Shown: positions 1 to 7,452, counted from the first letter of the stretch. The stretch is DNA of 64,000 nt from Paenibacillus aurantius (GCF_032268605.1 NZ_CP130318.1:6030501-6094500); one strand, 5' to 3'. The notes: a model not told the origin generated them from the letters alone. Program-made: numbers and translations.

Positions 1-594
1 TATACCGGTCTTTTCGCCGCGGTCATGCTCATTTACATGAGCTACTGGCTCCACAGCAAAGCAAGCCTCGCCAGCTGGAAACAGTATATCCACAGCAAAG
101 GAACGAATGCCTTGGCGGCCGGCAGCCTATGGTCCATCGCCATTCTCGCTTTTCTGGCGGTATTTCGCGAAGGGACCGAGACCGTCCTCTTCTTCATCGG
201 GATGGCTTCCTCCATCAGCACGGCGAGCCTGCTCGGAGGAATTGCGATCGGCGCCGCCCTGCTCAGCGTGATTGCCGCCCTCATCCTGAAGGCCGGCGTG
301 CGGATTCCGATGCGTCCTTTTTTTCTCGTGTCGAGCGTGCTGGTGTTCTACCTGTGCTTCAAGTTTCTCGGCATGGGCATCCACGGGCTTCAGCTCGCGG
401 AGGTGCTGCCGGCCAGCCATACGGAGGCGGTGCCTACGGTTGAGTTCCTGGGCTTGTACTCCACTTGGGAGAATCTGATCCCGCAAGCTCTTCTTCTGCT
501 CGCCGCGGCCGGAGTCGTGATCTGGCAAAGGATTCTGGGGCAACGCCAGCAGATAGCCATAAATACCCATTACCCACCAAACGGAGGTCTTTAA
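1..594 (+). CDS. FTR1-family iron permease, 5'-truncated by the window
   Basis: C-terminal part of a polytopic membrane permease that imports ferric iron after oxidation of ferrous iron, normally with extracellular partners. The frame is open from base 1, so the true start lies outside the window. The visible part has about four hydrophobic segments and the family's REGTE iron-binding motif (R-E-x-x-E) in the segment AVFREGTETVLFF. The next gene, a lipoprotein, begins 3 bases after the stop, so the two are almost certainly co-transcribed. Family assignment is from the motif and membrane pattern; the substrate is inferred from the family. Confidence 0.9.
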   Translation, partial: YTGLFAAVMLIYMSYWLHSKASLASWKQYIHSKGTNALAAGSLWSIAILAFLAVFREGTETVLFFIGMASSISTASLLGGIAIGAALLSVIAALILKAGVRIPMRPFFLVSSVLVFYLCFKFLGMGIHGLQLAEVLPASHTEAVPTVEFLGLYSTWENLIPQALLLLAAAGVVIWQRILGQRQQIAINTHYPPNGGL

Positions 595-597
595 TCT

Positions 598-954
598 ATG
601 AAACTGGCAAAAGTATTCCTATCCCTGATGGCGGTCGTTCTCGTTCTGGCCGCCTGCTCGTCCAAATCCGGCTCCACGAAAGACGGAGCGAAGAAAATGC
701 AGGATACCCTGGTGCAAATGCAGAAAAACGTAGACGCCGGCGATACGGCCCAAATCAAGAAGAACGCCGAGGAGCTGGAAGAAACGTGGGAAGGCTTTGA
801 GGACGACGTGAAGAAGAATCAGGCCGATGTCTACGGTAAAGTCGAGGATCCACTCGGGGCTATCCAGACGGGAGCCAAGCAGAGCAAGCCGGATCCCGCT
901 GTCATGAAGGATCAGATCACGAAGCTGAACGAGGCCTTGAAGCTGGTTAAGTAA
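598..954 (+). CDS. Small lipoprotein, probable partner of the FTR1 permease
   Basis: A 118-residue secreted lipoprotein: short basic N-terminus, hydrophobic core and lipobox LAAC, so it should be lipid-anchored outside the membrane at Cys20. The mature part is charged and helical, without cysteines or obvious heme or copper ligands. A GGAGGT ribosome site lies 9 bases before the ATG. Its position right behind the FTR1 permease suggests a role in presenting iron or holding the permease complex. It is much shorter than EfeO or EfeB, so it is not simply one of those proteins. Function is inferred from context only. Confidence 0.85.
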   Translation: MKLAKVFLSLMAVVLVLAACSSKSGSTKDGAKKMQDTLVQMQKNVDAGDTAQIKKNAEELEETWEGFEDDVKKNQADVYGKVEDPLGAIQTGAKQSKPDPAVMKDQITKLNEALKLVK

Positions 955-994
955 TGCCTTCTGGTAACGCCCGGACCCGATTTGGCGTCCGCCC

Positions 995-1170
995 ATTTTT
1001 GTGATAGACTCTTCTGTGGTAGAATAGAAGCAGCCGCTCATTCCGGCCCGGCCGACGGGACAGACGGGCGCCAGCCCTTTTTGGATGTGATTGTTATGAA
1101 TCTAGCAGACCCATACTCACTTAATAAAAAACCAGAATCTCGACCTTACCCGGTCGAGGTTTTTTTGTTT
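995..1170 (+). promoter_or_regulatory. Candidate promoter and attenuator leader before the metal exporter gene
   Basis: A weak promoter (TTTTTG or TTGTGA near 996-1004, TAGAAT at 1020-1025) precedes a GC-rich stretch with GGGACAG near 1059. A near-complete intrinsic terminator follows: CTCGACC (1139-1145), 5-base loop, GGTCGAG (1152-1158) and a T tract. It lies only about 35 bases before the CDF start codon. This spacing is typical of a transcription-attenuating leader. A GGCG-TCCG/CGGG-CGCC pairing (983-990 with about 1067-1074) could close a stem. GCAGCCG and GGGACAG occur in NiCo riboswitches, but other parts of that consensus were not found. Confidence 0.4.
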
Positions 1171-1205
1171 CCCCTAAGCAAAAAACATGGCGGGAGGAAG
1201 AAAAA

Positions 1206-2126
1206 GTGACCACAGAAAACACAGAGGCCGCGAGCAGCCGGCAATCCGCTGCCGCGATTTGGATCAGCCTCATCAGCAACGTTGCCCTCACGGTGATCAA
1301 GCTCGCCGTAGGCGTTCTATTCAAGAGCCAGGTGCTCATCGCCGACGGCATTCATAATGCGGGGGACGTTATTGCAACGGGAGCCGCCCTCAGTTCCATG
1401 CGCGTCTCCAAAATCCCTCCCGATGAGGATCATCCCTACGGCCATGGCAAGGCCGAGAACGTCGGAGCCGGCGTCGTCGCCATTATCCTGGGCCTGGCCG
1501 CTCTATACATGGGCTACCACTCGGTGCTTGTGCTTTTTGAGCCTCCCCACGCCGCCTCGGTTACCGCCCTTATCGCTGCCTTCGTCTCCCTCGTCTGGAA
1601 GCAAGGGCTTTATGTGTATACGATGCGAATCGGCAAAGCCACGAACAGCAAAGGGCTTCAGGCTACCGCCTATGACCATTTGGCCGACGTCTATGCCTCC
1701 CTGGCCGCGGTCGTCGGAATCGGGCTGGCGCTTGTCGGGGATTACCTGAACATCTCTTTTCTCGCTTACGGGGATCCAGTGGCCGGAATCATCGTCGCCA
1801 TCCTGATTCTGAAGCTCGCCGTGCACATGGGCCGGGAAGCGGTGGATGTGCTCATGGAGAAAACCATTGACCTCGATCAGATCCGGAGCTACTCGGAGCT
1901 GACCCTGTCGATCCCGAGCGTGAAGCGGATTGACCGGATCCGGGCGCGGGAGCACGGGCATTATGTCATCATCGACCTCCGGGTAAGCGTGCCCGCGGAG
2001 CTCAGCATCCAGGAAGGCCATGACATCTCCCGCCAAATCAAAAACACGATCCAGGACCGGTATTCCAATGTAGGGGAAGTGCTGGTTCACCTGAATCCCT
2101 GGTACGGCAAAAAAGCCGCCAAATAA
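1206..2126 (+). CDS. Cation diffusion facilitator (CDF) family divalent-metal exporter
   Basis: A 306-residue six-helix CDF transporter that expels a divalent metal in exchange for protons. It has the cytosolic loop signature DEDHPYGHGK, an HxxxD metal pair in helix 2 (HNAGD), DHLAD in helix 5 (a DxxxD arrangement) and a C-terminal ferredoxin-like cytoplasmic domain (about residues 210-300). The start is GTG, chosen because GGGAGG lies 8 bases upstream. The mixed HxxxD/DxxxD pairs leave Mn, Zn, Co or Fe open as substrates. A terminator-like hairpin just upstream suggests control by transcription attenuation. Confidence 0.92.
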   Translation: MTTENTEAASSRQSAAAIWISLISNVALTVIKLAVGVLFKSQVLIADGIHNAGDVIATGAALSSMRVSKIPPDEDHPYGHGKAENVGAGVVAIILGLAALYMGYHSVLVLFEPPHAASVTALIAAFVSLVWKQGLYVYTMRIGKATNSKGLQATAYDHLADVYASLAAVVGIGLALVGDYLNISFLAYGDPVAGIIVAILILKLAVHMGREAVDVLMEKTIDLDQIRSYSELTLSIPSVKRIDRIRAREHGHYVIIDLRVSVPAELSIQEGHDISRQIKNTIQDRYSNVGEVLVHLNPWYGKKAAK

Positions 2127-2175
2127 AGCCTGCACGTGGAGAGGACCCGCCCCAAGCCAAAGACGGGCAGGCTTT
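2125..2175 (+). terminator. Imperfect hairpin after the CDF gene
   Basis: AAAGCCTGC (2125-2133) and GCAGGCTTT (2167-2175) are perfect inverted arms starting in the stop codon. The loop is about 33 bases and the following bases are not U-rich, so termination would be weak. Confidence 0.45.
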
Positions 2176-2273
2176 CATTCCGGACATTCGGCGGATGGGG
2201 CCTTCCGGGCAGTTTCGGGCCACTCGGTCCCCATGCATGCGTGCGAGCATCTATAGAGAAGCCGACCAACACA

Positions 2274-2299
2274 CGGATAAGGCAATAGCACCAGATAAG
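2274..2299 (-). repeat. Copy of a dispersed intergenic repeat
   Basis: On the minus strand this reads TATCTGGTGC-TATTG-CCTTATCCG. The same words, without the 5-base insert, occur at 7353-7373. The rest of 2176-2350 holds no convincing gene. Confidence 0.4.
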
Positions 2300-2350
2300 T
2301 CGCCAGTACCTTCCTGCCTAGAGCCATCATGGTTTTCCTGCTTCCACGCT

Positions 2351-2402
2351 AAAAAACCCGGTTTCCGAGACGCTTAAGCTTTAAGCGTCTCGGAAACCGG
2401 GT
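2351..2402 (-). terminator. Perfect 22-bp palindromic terminator
   Basis: Arms 2356-2377 and 2381-2402 are perfectly complementary over 22 bp around a 3-base loop, followed on the minus strand by a run of six T (2351-2356). It sits 20 bases after the stop of the small minus-strand gene ending at 2423 and is one of the strongest terminators in the window. Confidence 0.9.
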
Positions 2403-2422
2403 GAAAGGTTCGAATAAATCGG

Positions 2423-2599
2423 CTACTCGTGATGAATTTGGAGCTCGTGGAAGTAGGCCTTTTTCATCATGGCCGCCTTCAGGTCCCGGTCCCGGCAGTA
2501 CTCATGAATGGTCAGGTAGCAGTTGGACATGAGCTGGTGCCAATGATTCCGGGTGAGCGTCATAATCGTGTCCATGGGATAACCCGCTTTCTTGATCAT
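2423..2599 (-). CDS. Small conserved-looking hypothetical protein, 58 residues
   Basis: A 58-residue soluble, helical, His/Met/Lys-rich protein (it ends HELQIHHE) with two Cys. No family is recognised. Support for a real gene: the frame runs directly into a perfect 22-bp terminator, and on the minus strand TTTAAC (2635-2640) and TAATTA (2613-2618) are spaced by 16 bases. That promoter would start RNA only a few bases before the ATG, and no ribosome site is seen, so a nearly leaderless mRNA is possible. An in-frame stop lies 8 codons before the ATG. MDTIM at codon 9 is an alternative start. Confidence 0.65.
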   Translation of the reverse strand: MIKKAGYPMDTIMTLTRNHWHQLMSNCYLTIHEYCRDRDLKAAMMKKAYFHELQIHHE

Positions 2600-2743
2600 A
2601 GTGTAGTAAGAATAATTACCCTACTCCACTCCAGGTTAAACAGGCGATCCCTTTTCCGATTGAAAAATTTATGCAGAAAAATAGGTAAGAGCCCCCGCCT
2701 CCGGCCAAAACACCCTAAAAAAGTTGCAAAAGGCTAGAAGCGT

Positions 2744-2786
2744 AAAAGCCGAAAGCCGCCGGCCGGATGAGGGCCGCTGCTTTCGG
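2744..2786 (-). terminator. Terminator of the CotD-like gene
   Basis: On the minus strand CCGAAAGC (2779-2786) pairs with GCTTTCGG (2749-2756), followed by CTTTTAC. It lies just after the stop of the coat-protein gene. Confidence 0.7.
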
Positions 2787-2812
2787 CGGTCGGGCCAACC
2801 GGCCCCTCCCGC

Positions 2813-3064
2813 TTAACGGCGGGGCTGGCGGCGCGGCTGGCTGCGGGTGCTGCGGACTCCGGCATAGGGGACGCCTATGGGAGACGGGCAGAACTCGTCG
2901 CGGTACGAAACGACGGTGCAGTGCTCATAGACCGGAACGCAGTGATGACGGTTCACCACTTCCACCGGATGGATAACCTGAACGAGCTGCGGATGGAAGT
3001 AATCCCGGTAGACGACACGAGGCGGATCAACAATCGCACTGGATGGGCAGGGTGAGCAATGCAT
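2813..3064 (-). CDS. CotD-like inner spore coat protein
   Basis: An 83-residue protein rich in His, Pro, Val, Tyr and Cys, starting MHCSPCPS and continuing with VDPPRVVYRDYFHPQ, the His/Pro/Val pattern of CotD-family spore coat proteins. It ends in an Arg/Pro-rich tail. AAAGGAG lies 11 bases before the ATG, and a terminator follows the stop. It would be made in the mother cell late in sporulation and built into the coat. Assignment rests on composition and layout, not alignment. It supports an endospore-forming host. Confidence 0.65.
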   Translation of the reverse strand: MHCSPCPSSAIVDPPRVVYRDYFHPQLVQVIHPVEVVNRHHCVPVYEHCTVVSYRDEFCPSPIGVPYAGVRSTRSQPRRQPRR

Positions 3065-3249
3065 GAGAAGCCACTCCTTTGGGTTATTGGATTTGGGTCA
3101 TGATCTACTCTATGCCCTTGTAGGTAACTGTGCTTGTTCATTCGCCCGGTTTGGCAGGGCAAATGAACGGATTTCCAAGACCCTCGTCCGGCGGCCATGG
3201 TCTTAATCAACGACCGCCGCCACCTCTTCTTTCGGTTGCACGCCGACGT

Positions 3250-4098
3250 CTAGCACTCGAACAAACGGAATGTTTCATCCGCAAGCTCCAGCTCCTCCAG
3301 CAGCTCACGAATCAGGTCGCAAACCATGTAATCATCCTCCAGCGAATAGATGTAATTCGCGTCGCGGATAAAACCGAGCTTCCCCTCTCGGGACGAGCCG
3401 GAGAGAAAGGAGCGCATCCGTCCTATCTCCTCTTCCTCCACTACCTGGCCGCCAACCGGATAAACAAACTGGTAAGGTTGTCCCTTCCCGGACCCGCCAC
3501 TTCCCATCACTCCCAGGCCATCCAGCGTCGGGAGCGCTATCCGGCTTCTCCTCTCCCGAAGCACCTTCTGAACATAAGGAGCCACCTCCCGGCGGGAGCT
3601 GCCCATGGCCGCGGCAAGCCGGCGGAGTACTTTGCTCTGATGCTCTCTCCAATCCGGCGGTGTCTCTCTCCCACAGCGGCTTTCTTCCTGGAGCATCCGG
3701 TCGGAATCTTTATCCGAGAAAGGCCAGAAGGTATCCAGAAGCTCCCCGTAGGAAACCGAGCTAACCAGATCCAGAAAATCCCGCAGCTTGCCGGCGACAA
3801 GGCGGATAGGTGGATCATTCGTTGGAGAGACACAAACGATGGGAGCCTCATCCAGAACCCGGGTCATGCCAAAATCCGTCAGAAACCCGAAATGAATCCC
3901 GTTCCCTCCTGTCGAGGCAAACGGAATCAGATCGGGAGGGGTAATGGAATGGGCATAATAAAACGTTACGGGCAGGAAGCCGATGCAGCCCATGGACAAG
4001 CCTTCCCGCTCCAGCTCCTCCTGCAGCTGAAGCAGCCGCAAGATCTCCTCCGGTATGGAATATTTCCCATAGAGGCTTTGCCATTCTTCCCTGCTCAT
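3250..4098 (-). CDS. Hypothetical protein with SMI1/KNR4 (SUKH)-like N-terminal half
   Basis: A 282-residue soluble protein without signal peptide or membrane segment. The N-terminal half has FASTGGNGIHFGFLTD followed by APIVCVSPTND, which resembles the glycine/aromatic core of SUKH-fold proteins (immunity and regulatory proteins). The C-terminal half is helical and charged and not recognised. Start chosen by GGGAGGAGG about 13 bases upstream. It stands alone between the coat gene and uridine kinase, with no toxin gene beside it, so an immunity role is not supported by context. Confidence 0.75.
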   Translation of the reverse strand: MSREEWQSLYGKYSIPEEILRLLQLQEELEREGLSMGCIGFLPVTFYYAHSITPPDLIPFASTGGNGIHFGFLTDFGMTRVLDEAPIVCVSPTNDPPIRLVAGKLRDFLDLVSSVSYGELLDTFWPFSDKDSDRMLQEESRCGRETPPDWREHQSKVLRRLAAAMGSSRREVAPYVQKVLRERRSRIALPTLDGLGVMGSGGSGKGQPYQFVYPVGGQVVEEEEIGRMRSFLSGSSREGKLGFIRDANYIYSLEDDYMVCDLIRELLEELELADETFRLFEC

Positions 4099-4202
4099 TG
4101 GCTCTCTTTTCCTCCTCCCGCTGTGTCATCCCTGGTGCCTTCTCGGCAAGTCTTCCCGTCTGCTCCCCTGCCTCAGCATGATTGGGGAAGGGCCCCGCCG
4201 AA

Positions 4203-4296
4203 TAGAGGAACTCTGATCAGCAAATTTGGCCCAAAACCTCTCCTTTTGGGCTTTTTGGAGAGCTCCTCCCACAAATAAAGGAACAGAGTTCCTCTA
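4203..4296. repeat. Inverted-repeat element enclosing a terminator-like hairpin
   Basis: TAGAGGAACTCTG (4203-4215) and CAGAGTTCCTCTA (4284-4296) are a perfect 13-bp inverted repeat. Inside, GCCCAAAA (4229-4236) pairs with TTTTGGGC (4244-4251), followed by TTTTT. A third related word, AAGTTCCTCTAG, occurs near 4337-4348. The gap 4099-4395 between the divergent genes has no other gene. No plus-strand gene precedes the hairpin, so it is more likely part of a repeat element than an operon terminator. Confidence 0.55.
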
Positions 4297-4395
4297 CTGT
4301 TCAGGTGGTCTCGCAAAATCGGCCCATAGCGAATTAAAGTTCCTCTAGGTACGGACCATCCGCCACGCATGACCAACCAGCCCAACGGTCTCCCG

Positions 4396-4472
4396 CCTGG
4401 GTATGATTACACCGTGAAAGAGGGCAACCTTTTATGGTACAATACGAGGGTTGTACCCGCATCATACCCAGG
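4396..4472 (+). promoter_or_regulatory. Uridine kinase promoter flanked by a 12-bp inverted repeat
   Basis: A sigma-A-like promoter has GTGAAA (4414-4419) and TACAAT (4438-4443) with an 18-base spacer. It lies between CCTGGGTATGAT (4396-4407) and its perfect inverse ATCATACCCAGG (4461-4472); the right arm runs into the GGGAGG ribosome site. The left arm lies before the likely transcription start, so the repeat should act as DNA, possibly an operator, rather than as an RNA hairpin. Confidence 0.5.
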
Positions 4473-4489
4473 GAGGTAGCCTATTCATC

Positions 4490-5125
4490 ATGCTGATCAT
4501 CGGAATTGCCGGAGGCACCGGGTCCGGTAAAACAACGGTAGCCCGCTCGGTCATCGACCGGTTGGGATCGGACCGCGTAACGTTTGTGTCCCAGGACAAT
4601 TACTATAAAGACAACCCTCACCTTCCTCTTGCGGAAAGGGAAAAAATCAATTACGACCATCCGCTTGCCTTCGACAACGGACTGCTGATCGAGCACTTGA
4701 AAGAATTGGCGGCCGGGCGGCCCGTCCATGCTCCGGTCTACGACTTCTCGCTTCATGCCCGCTCCGTCTCCGATACGCTCGGCTTGAAGCCGAACAACAT
4801 CGTCATCATCGAAGGGCTGCATGTGCTGTCCGACGAGAACCTTCGCGAGATGCTCGACATCAAGGTGTTCGTGGACACGGACCCCGATGTGCGGATTCTT
4901 CGCCGGGTGTTGAGGGATATCGAGGAGCGCGGCCGGTCCATTCAGTCCATTCACGACCAGTACATCAACACGGTGAAGCCGATGCACGAGGCTTTTATCG
5001 AGCCATCCAAGAAGTACGCCGACCTGATTATCCCCGAAGGAGGACACAACGAAGTGGGCATCCAGCTTCTATCCATCCTGACGGAAAAATATTTGTTCGG
5101 AGACCGCACGTGGTCCGGGAGCTGA
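4490..5125 (+). CDS. udk: Uridine kinase
   Basis: Phosphorylates uridine and cytidine to UMP and CMP in pyrimidine salvage, in the cytoplasm. The 211-residue protein has a P-loop GIAGGTGSGKTT at residues 5-16, the QDNYYKD substrate loop, the YDHPLAFD motif and the IIEGLHVL Walker B strand, all typical of Udk; the length is normal. The start at MLIIGIAGG is preferred over an ATG 13 codons upstream because GGGAGGT lies 12 bases before it. A terminator overlaps the stop codon, so the gene is monocistronic. Confidence 0.96.
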   Translation: MLIIGIAGGTGSGKTTVARSVIDRLGSDRVTFVSQDNYYKDNPHLPLAEREKINYDHPLAFDNGLLIEHLKELAAGRPVHAPVYDFSLHARSVSDTLGLKPNNIVIIEGLHVLSDENLREMLDIKVFVDTDPDVRILRRVLRDIEERGRSIQSIHDQYINTVKPMHEAFIEPSKKYADLIIPEGGHNEVGIQLLSILTEKYLFGDRTWSGS

Positions 5126-5146
5126 GAAGCTCCCTATTTTTGTTTT
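5117..5146 (+). terminator. Intrinsic terminator of udk
   Basis: GGGAGCT (5117-5123), GAGA loop, AGCTCCC (5128-5134), then TATTTTTGTTTT. The stem includes the stop codon. Confidence 0.9.
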
Positions 5147-5209
5147 GGGGGCCTCCCTCCAGCATCGAAACGCTTGAAGCAAACCTGCTTCCGCTATCAC
5201 AGCGTTACC

Positions 5210-5515
5210 CTACCCCAACCAAAAGGCCGCTACCAGCAAGCCTGCCGCCGCCGCGGCCAGTATCCTGGTTCGGGCTGGGGAAAGCCTATCCGTGCCCTTG
5301 ACCGGATACCATCCGGAAGCCAGCAGCCGGCTGCGGTAAAGCCCCAGGATCAGCAGGCCGATGGCGAGCCAAACCAGCCAAGCAGACCCGCTTTGCTCCA
5401 AATCCACGCCGAGTGAGGCGTAACCCCATCGGGCCGCGGAGCTCATCAGCGCGCCAAGCAGCAGAAAAAGCACCGCGATCCGCAGCAGCTCCAGCAGAAA
5501 TCTTATCAGCAGCAT
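5210..5515 (-). CDS. Small hypothetical membrane protein
   Basis: A 101-residue protein with three predicted membrane helices (about residues 8-28, 45-62 and 84-101) and a basic stretch before the last one. GGAGG lies 8 bases before the ATG. It follows the DHFR-fold gene on the same strand after about 80 bases and may be co-transcribed. No family is recognised. Confidence 0.8.
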   Translation of the reverse strand: MLLIRFLLELLRIAVLFLLLGALMSSAARWGYASLGVDLEQSGSAWLVWLAIGLLILGLYRSRLLASGWYPVKGTDRLSPARTRILAAAAAGLLVAAFWLG

Positions 5516-5594
5516 GGGGTTTCCTCCTTCCTTTCCTCCAGACGTCGGCTGTCTTCGGGCCTCGGCTCATAAGGCGGTGGCTGCCGCACCACTG

Positions 5595-6152
5595 TCACCC
5601 GGCAGGCCGGTAGCTCAGAAGAACGCAGCCGGACCGGTATGCTTTGGCCTCCAGCAGCTCCAGCTTCCGGGGAACCGGCAGCCCTTGCAGAAATCGGCTT
5701 CCCCTTCCAAGCAGAAGGGGATTCACAAAAATCCGGTATTCGTCGATCAGCCCCTGCTGCACCAAAGAGACGGCAAGGCGCGAGCTTCCGAATAGGGCGA
5801 GAGCTTTCCCCGGGGACTCTTTCAGCCGCGCGATCTCTTCGGCCGCGTTCCCCCTAAGCAGCGTCGTGTTCTCCCATTCCGCCTCCGTCAAGGTTCTAGT
5901 CGCGACATACTTGGGCAGCTTGTTCATCCTCTCCGCTACAACCGGGTCACGCTCCATTGCGTAGGCGGTCGGCCAATAGGCCGCCATCCCCTCGTAGGTA
6001 ATCCGGCCAAACACCAGCCCGTCCACGGACCGGAGAAAATCAGCAGCGTACACGTTAAACTCCTCGTCCACGTGGTGCCAGCCGATGTCTCCGCCCTCCC
6101 CTTCATATAGACCGTCCACTGTTAGCATCATTTGCAGGATCAGCTTTCTCAT
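5595..6152 (-). CDS. Dihydrofolate reductase-fold protein (RibD C-terminal family)
   Basis: A 185-residue soluble protein of the RibD-C/YyaP-like family with the opening strand KLILQMMLTVDG, the loop DGLVFGRITYEGMAAYWP and the C-terminal substrate region RIFVNPLLLGRGSRF. Family members bind NADPH in a DHFR fold; most have no known substrate. GGGAGG precedes the ATG. It is probably an NADPH-dependent reductase of unknown substrate. Its neighbours do not suggest a pathway. Confidence 0.9.
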   Translation of the reverse strand: MRKLILQMMLTVDGLYEGEGGDIGWHHVDEEFNVYAADFLRSVDGLVFGRITYEGMAAYWPTAYAMERDPVVAERMNKLPKYVATRTLTEAEWENTTLLRGNAAEEIARLKESPGKALALFGSSRLAVSLVQQGLIDEYRIFVNPLLLGRGSRFLQGLPVPRKLELLEAKAYRSGCVLLSYRPAG

Positions 6153-6253
6153 TCTGTTCGGCCTCCCTTTCTGCCCCTTAGGGAATATTACGTCTTCAGT
6201 CTAGCAGAGCGGAGGAAGGCCGGATTCTCCTCAATTGCGGGTTTGTCCGCACC

Positions 6254-7306
6254 TCACTTTTTCTTGTACAGAAGCGACTTTACCGTGCCGTCCTTGCTGT
6301 CCGCGTTGAAGAACAGCTGGTAGTCTCCGGCCTCGTAGTACAAGGTCCACGTATTCGCATAAGAAGCGTTCTCCTCTTCGGAGAGAGGAGCACCCAGAAC
6401 CTGCTTCACCTCGCTCACCTTGAACCGGACCGGCTCGCCGTATACCTTGATAGCCCCTACCGTATCTTCCGGCTCCCAGTAGAAGTAAGCATACTCGTTC
6501 CACATGGAGTATTCCGTCTGGTCGGTCCCCGTCTTATGGGGCTCTCCCCAGGCATCCAGCATCTCCTTGCGGCCGGCTCCCAGGCCAAAAGCCGAGCCCT
6601 TCAGCCTGCCCTCGGCCGCTTCGGCGAGAAAGGCTTGATCCAGCGTGAGCTTCGGAGCGAGTCCGGTTTCCTTCACCGTAAGCTGGAGAGAGACCGTTGG
6701 GTCCCCGGGCGAGCAGCCCTTGAGCTCCAAGGAAAGGTGGCCCGGCTCCGGACTCCGGACCAGAGCGGCCGACTGGCAGTAGCCGCCCCCCATGCCCTTG
6801 ACTCCGTAGCCGTCACGGGAATCCTTTTCATACCGCAAGGCAGTGCCGTCATAATAGAAGCTGTGCAGGACCGGATCGCCTTCTATCGTGAACTGCGTGA
6901 CCCGAACCCAGTCCCGCTGTCCGTTGTTCCTACTGTCGAGAAAGGCATTCAACCGCTTCAGGTTGTAAGTTCCCGTTCCACTGGAAACGACGTCTCCGTT
7001 CCGCAAGGCCTCCTCTACGGAATAGCTGTCGGGAAGGAGGAGCGAGGACGCCTCGCTTAGGTTGATGCTTTTCTCCTCGTGGTTATAATCGATCTTATTC
7101 CCGGAGGCTTCCGCCAGAAAGCGCGCAGGCAGGTAAGCATGGCCGTTCACGTTCAAGATCGGGGTTTCCGCGGAAACCTGCTGCGCCTTTCCGTTAATGA
7201 GCAGCTTCACGGGATAGACAAACGCTTCTATACCGCTCGTGGCCGAAACCGTGGCCGCCGTTCCCAGCAAGCCTCCTATGACGAGGCCGAGAATCATTTT
7301 CTTCAT
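6254..7306 (-). CDS. Secreted copper amine oxidase N-domain (stalk) protein with DUF4362- and DUF4309-like parts
   Basis: A 350-residue exported protein: signal peptide (residues 1-24), then a copper-amine-oxidase N-terminal stalk-like domain with LLINGKAQQVSAETPIL and GHAYLPARFLAEA (about 30-90), common in Paenibacillus cell-surface proteins. The middle (about 95-190) resembles DUF4362 (VEEALRNGDVV and VRVTQFTIEGDPVLHSFYYD). The C-terminal third (about 235-348) resembles the YjgB/DUF4309 fold (LKGSAFGLGAGRKEMLDAWG). The stalk domain is not catalytic; the protein probably acts at the cell surface. Domain names are from memory of the motifs. Confidence 0.85.
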   Translation of the reverse strand: MKKMILGLVIGGLLGTAATVSATSGIEAFVYPVKLLINGKAQQVSAETPILNVNGHAYLPARFLAEASGNKIDYNHEEKSINLSEASSLLLPDSYSVEEALRNGDVVSSGTGTYNLKRLNAFLDSRNNGQRDWVRVTQFTIEGDPVLHSFYYDGTALRYEKDSRDGYGVKGMGGGYCQSAALVRSPEPGHLSLELKGCSPGDPTVSLQLTVKETGLAPKLTLDQAFLAEAAEGRLKGSAFGLGAGRKEMLDAWGEPHKTGTDQTEYSMWNEYAYFYWEPEDTVGAIKVYGEPVRFKVSEVKQVLGAPLSEEENASYANTWTLYYEAGDYQLFFNADSKDGTVKSLLYKKK

Positions 7307-7352
7307 GAAGTTTCCTCCTATATGTACTAATGCTTTGTCCGGCTTCCTCTGC

Positions 7353-7452
7353 CGCTATCTGGTGCCTTATCCGGTAACTTTATTGGCTGGAAAGCCTCTG
7401 TTTGCACACGAAAATCATAAGGAAAGCAGAACTTCATTTGCGGATAAGGCAC
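7353..7452. repeat. Intergenic inverted-repeat element
   Basis: GTGCCTTATCCG (7362-7373) and CGGATAAGGCAC (7441-7452) form a perfect 12-bp inverted repeat about 90 bases across. It touches the stop codon of the minus-strand gene ending at 7452. The same words occur near 2274-2299, so it looks like a dispersed element. Confidence 0.5.

Noticed and set aside
2170-2330. Minus-strand frame of about 52 residues starting MMALGRK
   Set aside because: It lies within repeat sequence, has a poor ribosome site and turns into Cys/Arg-rich text typical of chance frames.
3130-4278. 382-residue plus-strand frame
   Set aside because: Antisense to the SUKH-like gene; low-complexity Pro/Arg composition and no ribosome site.
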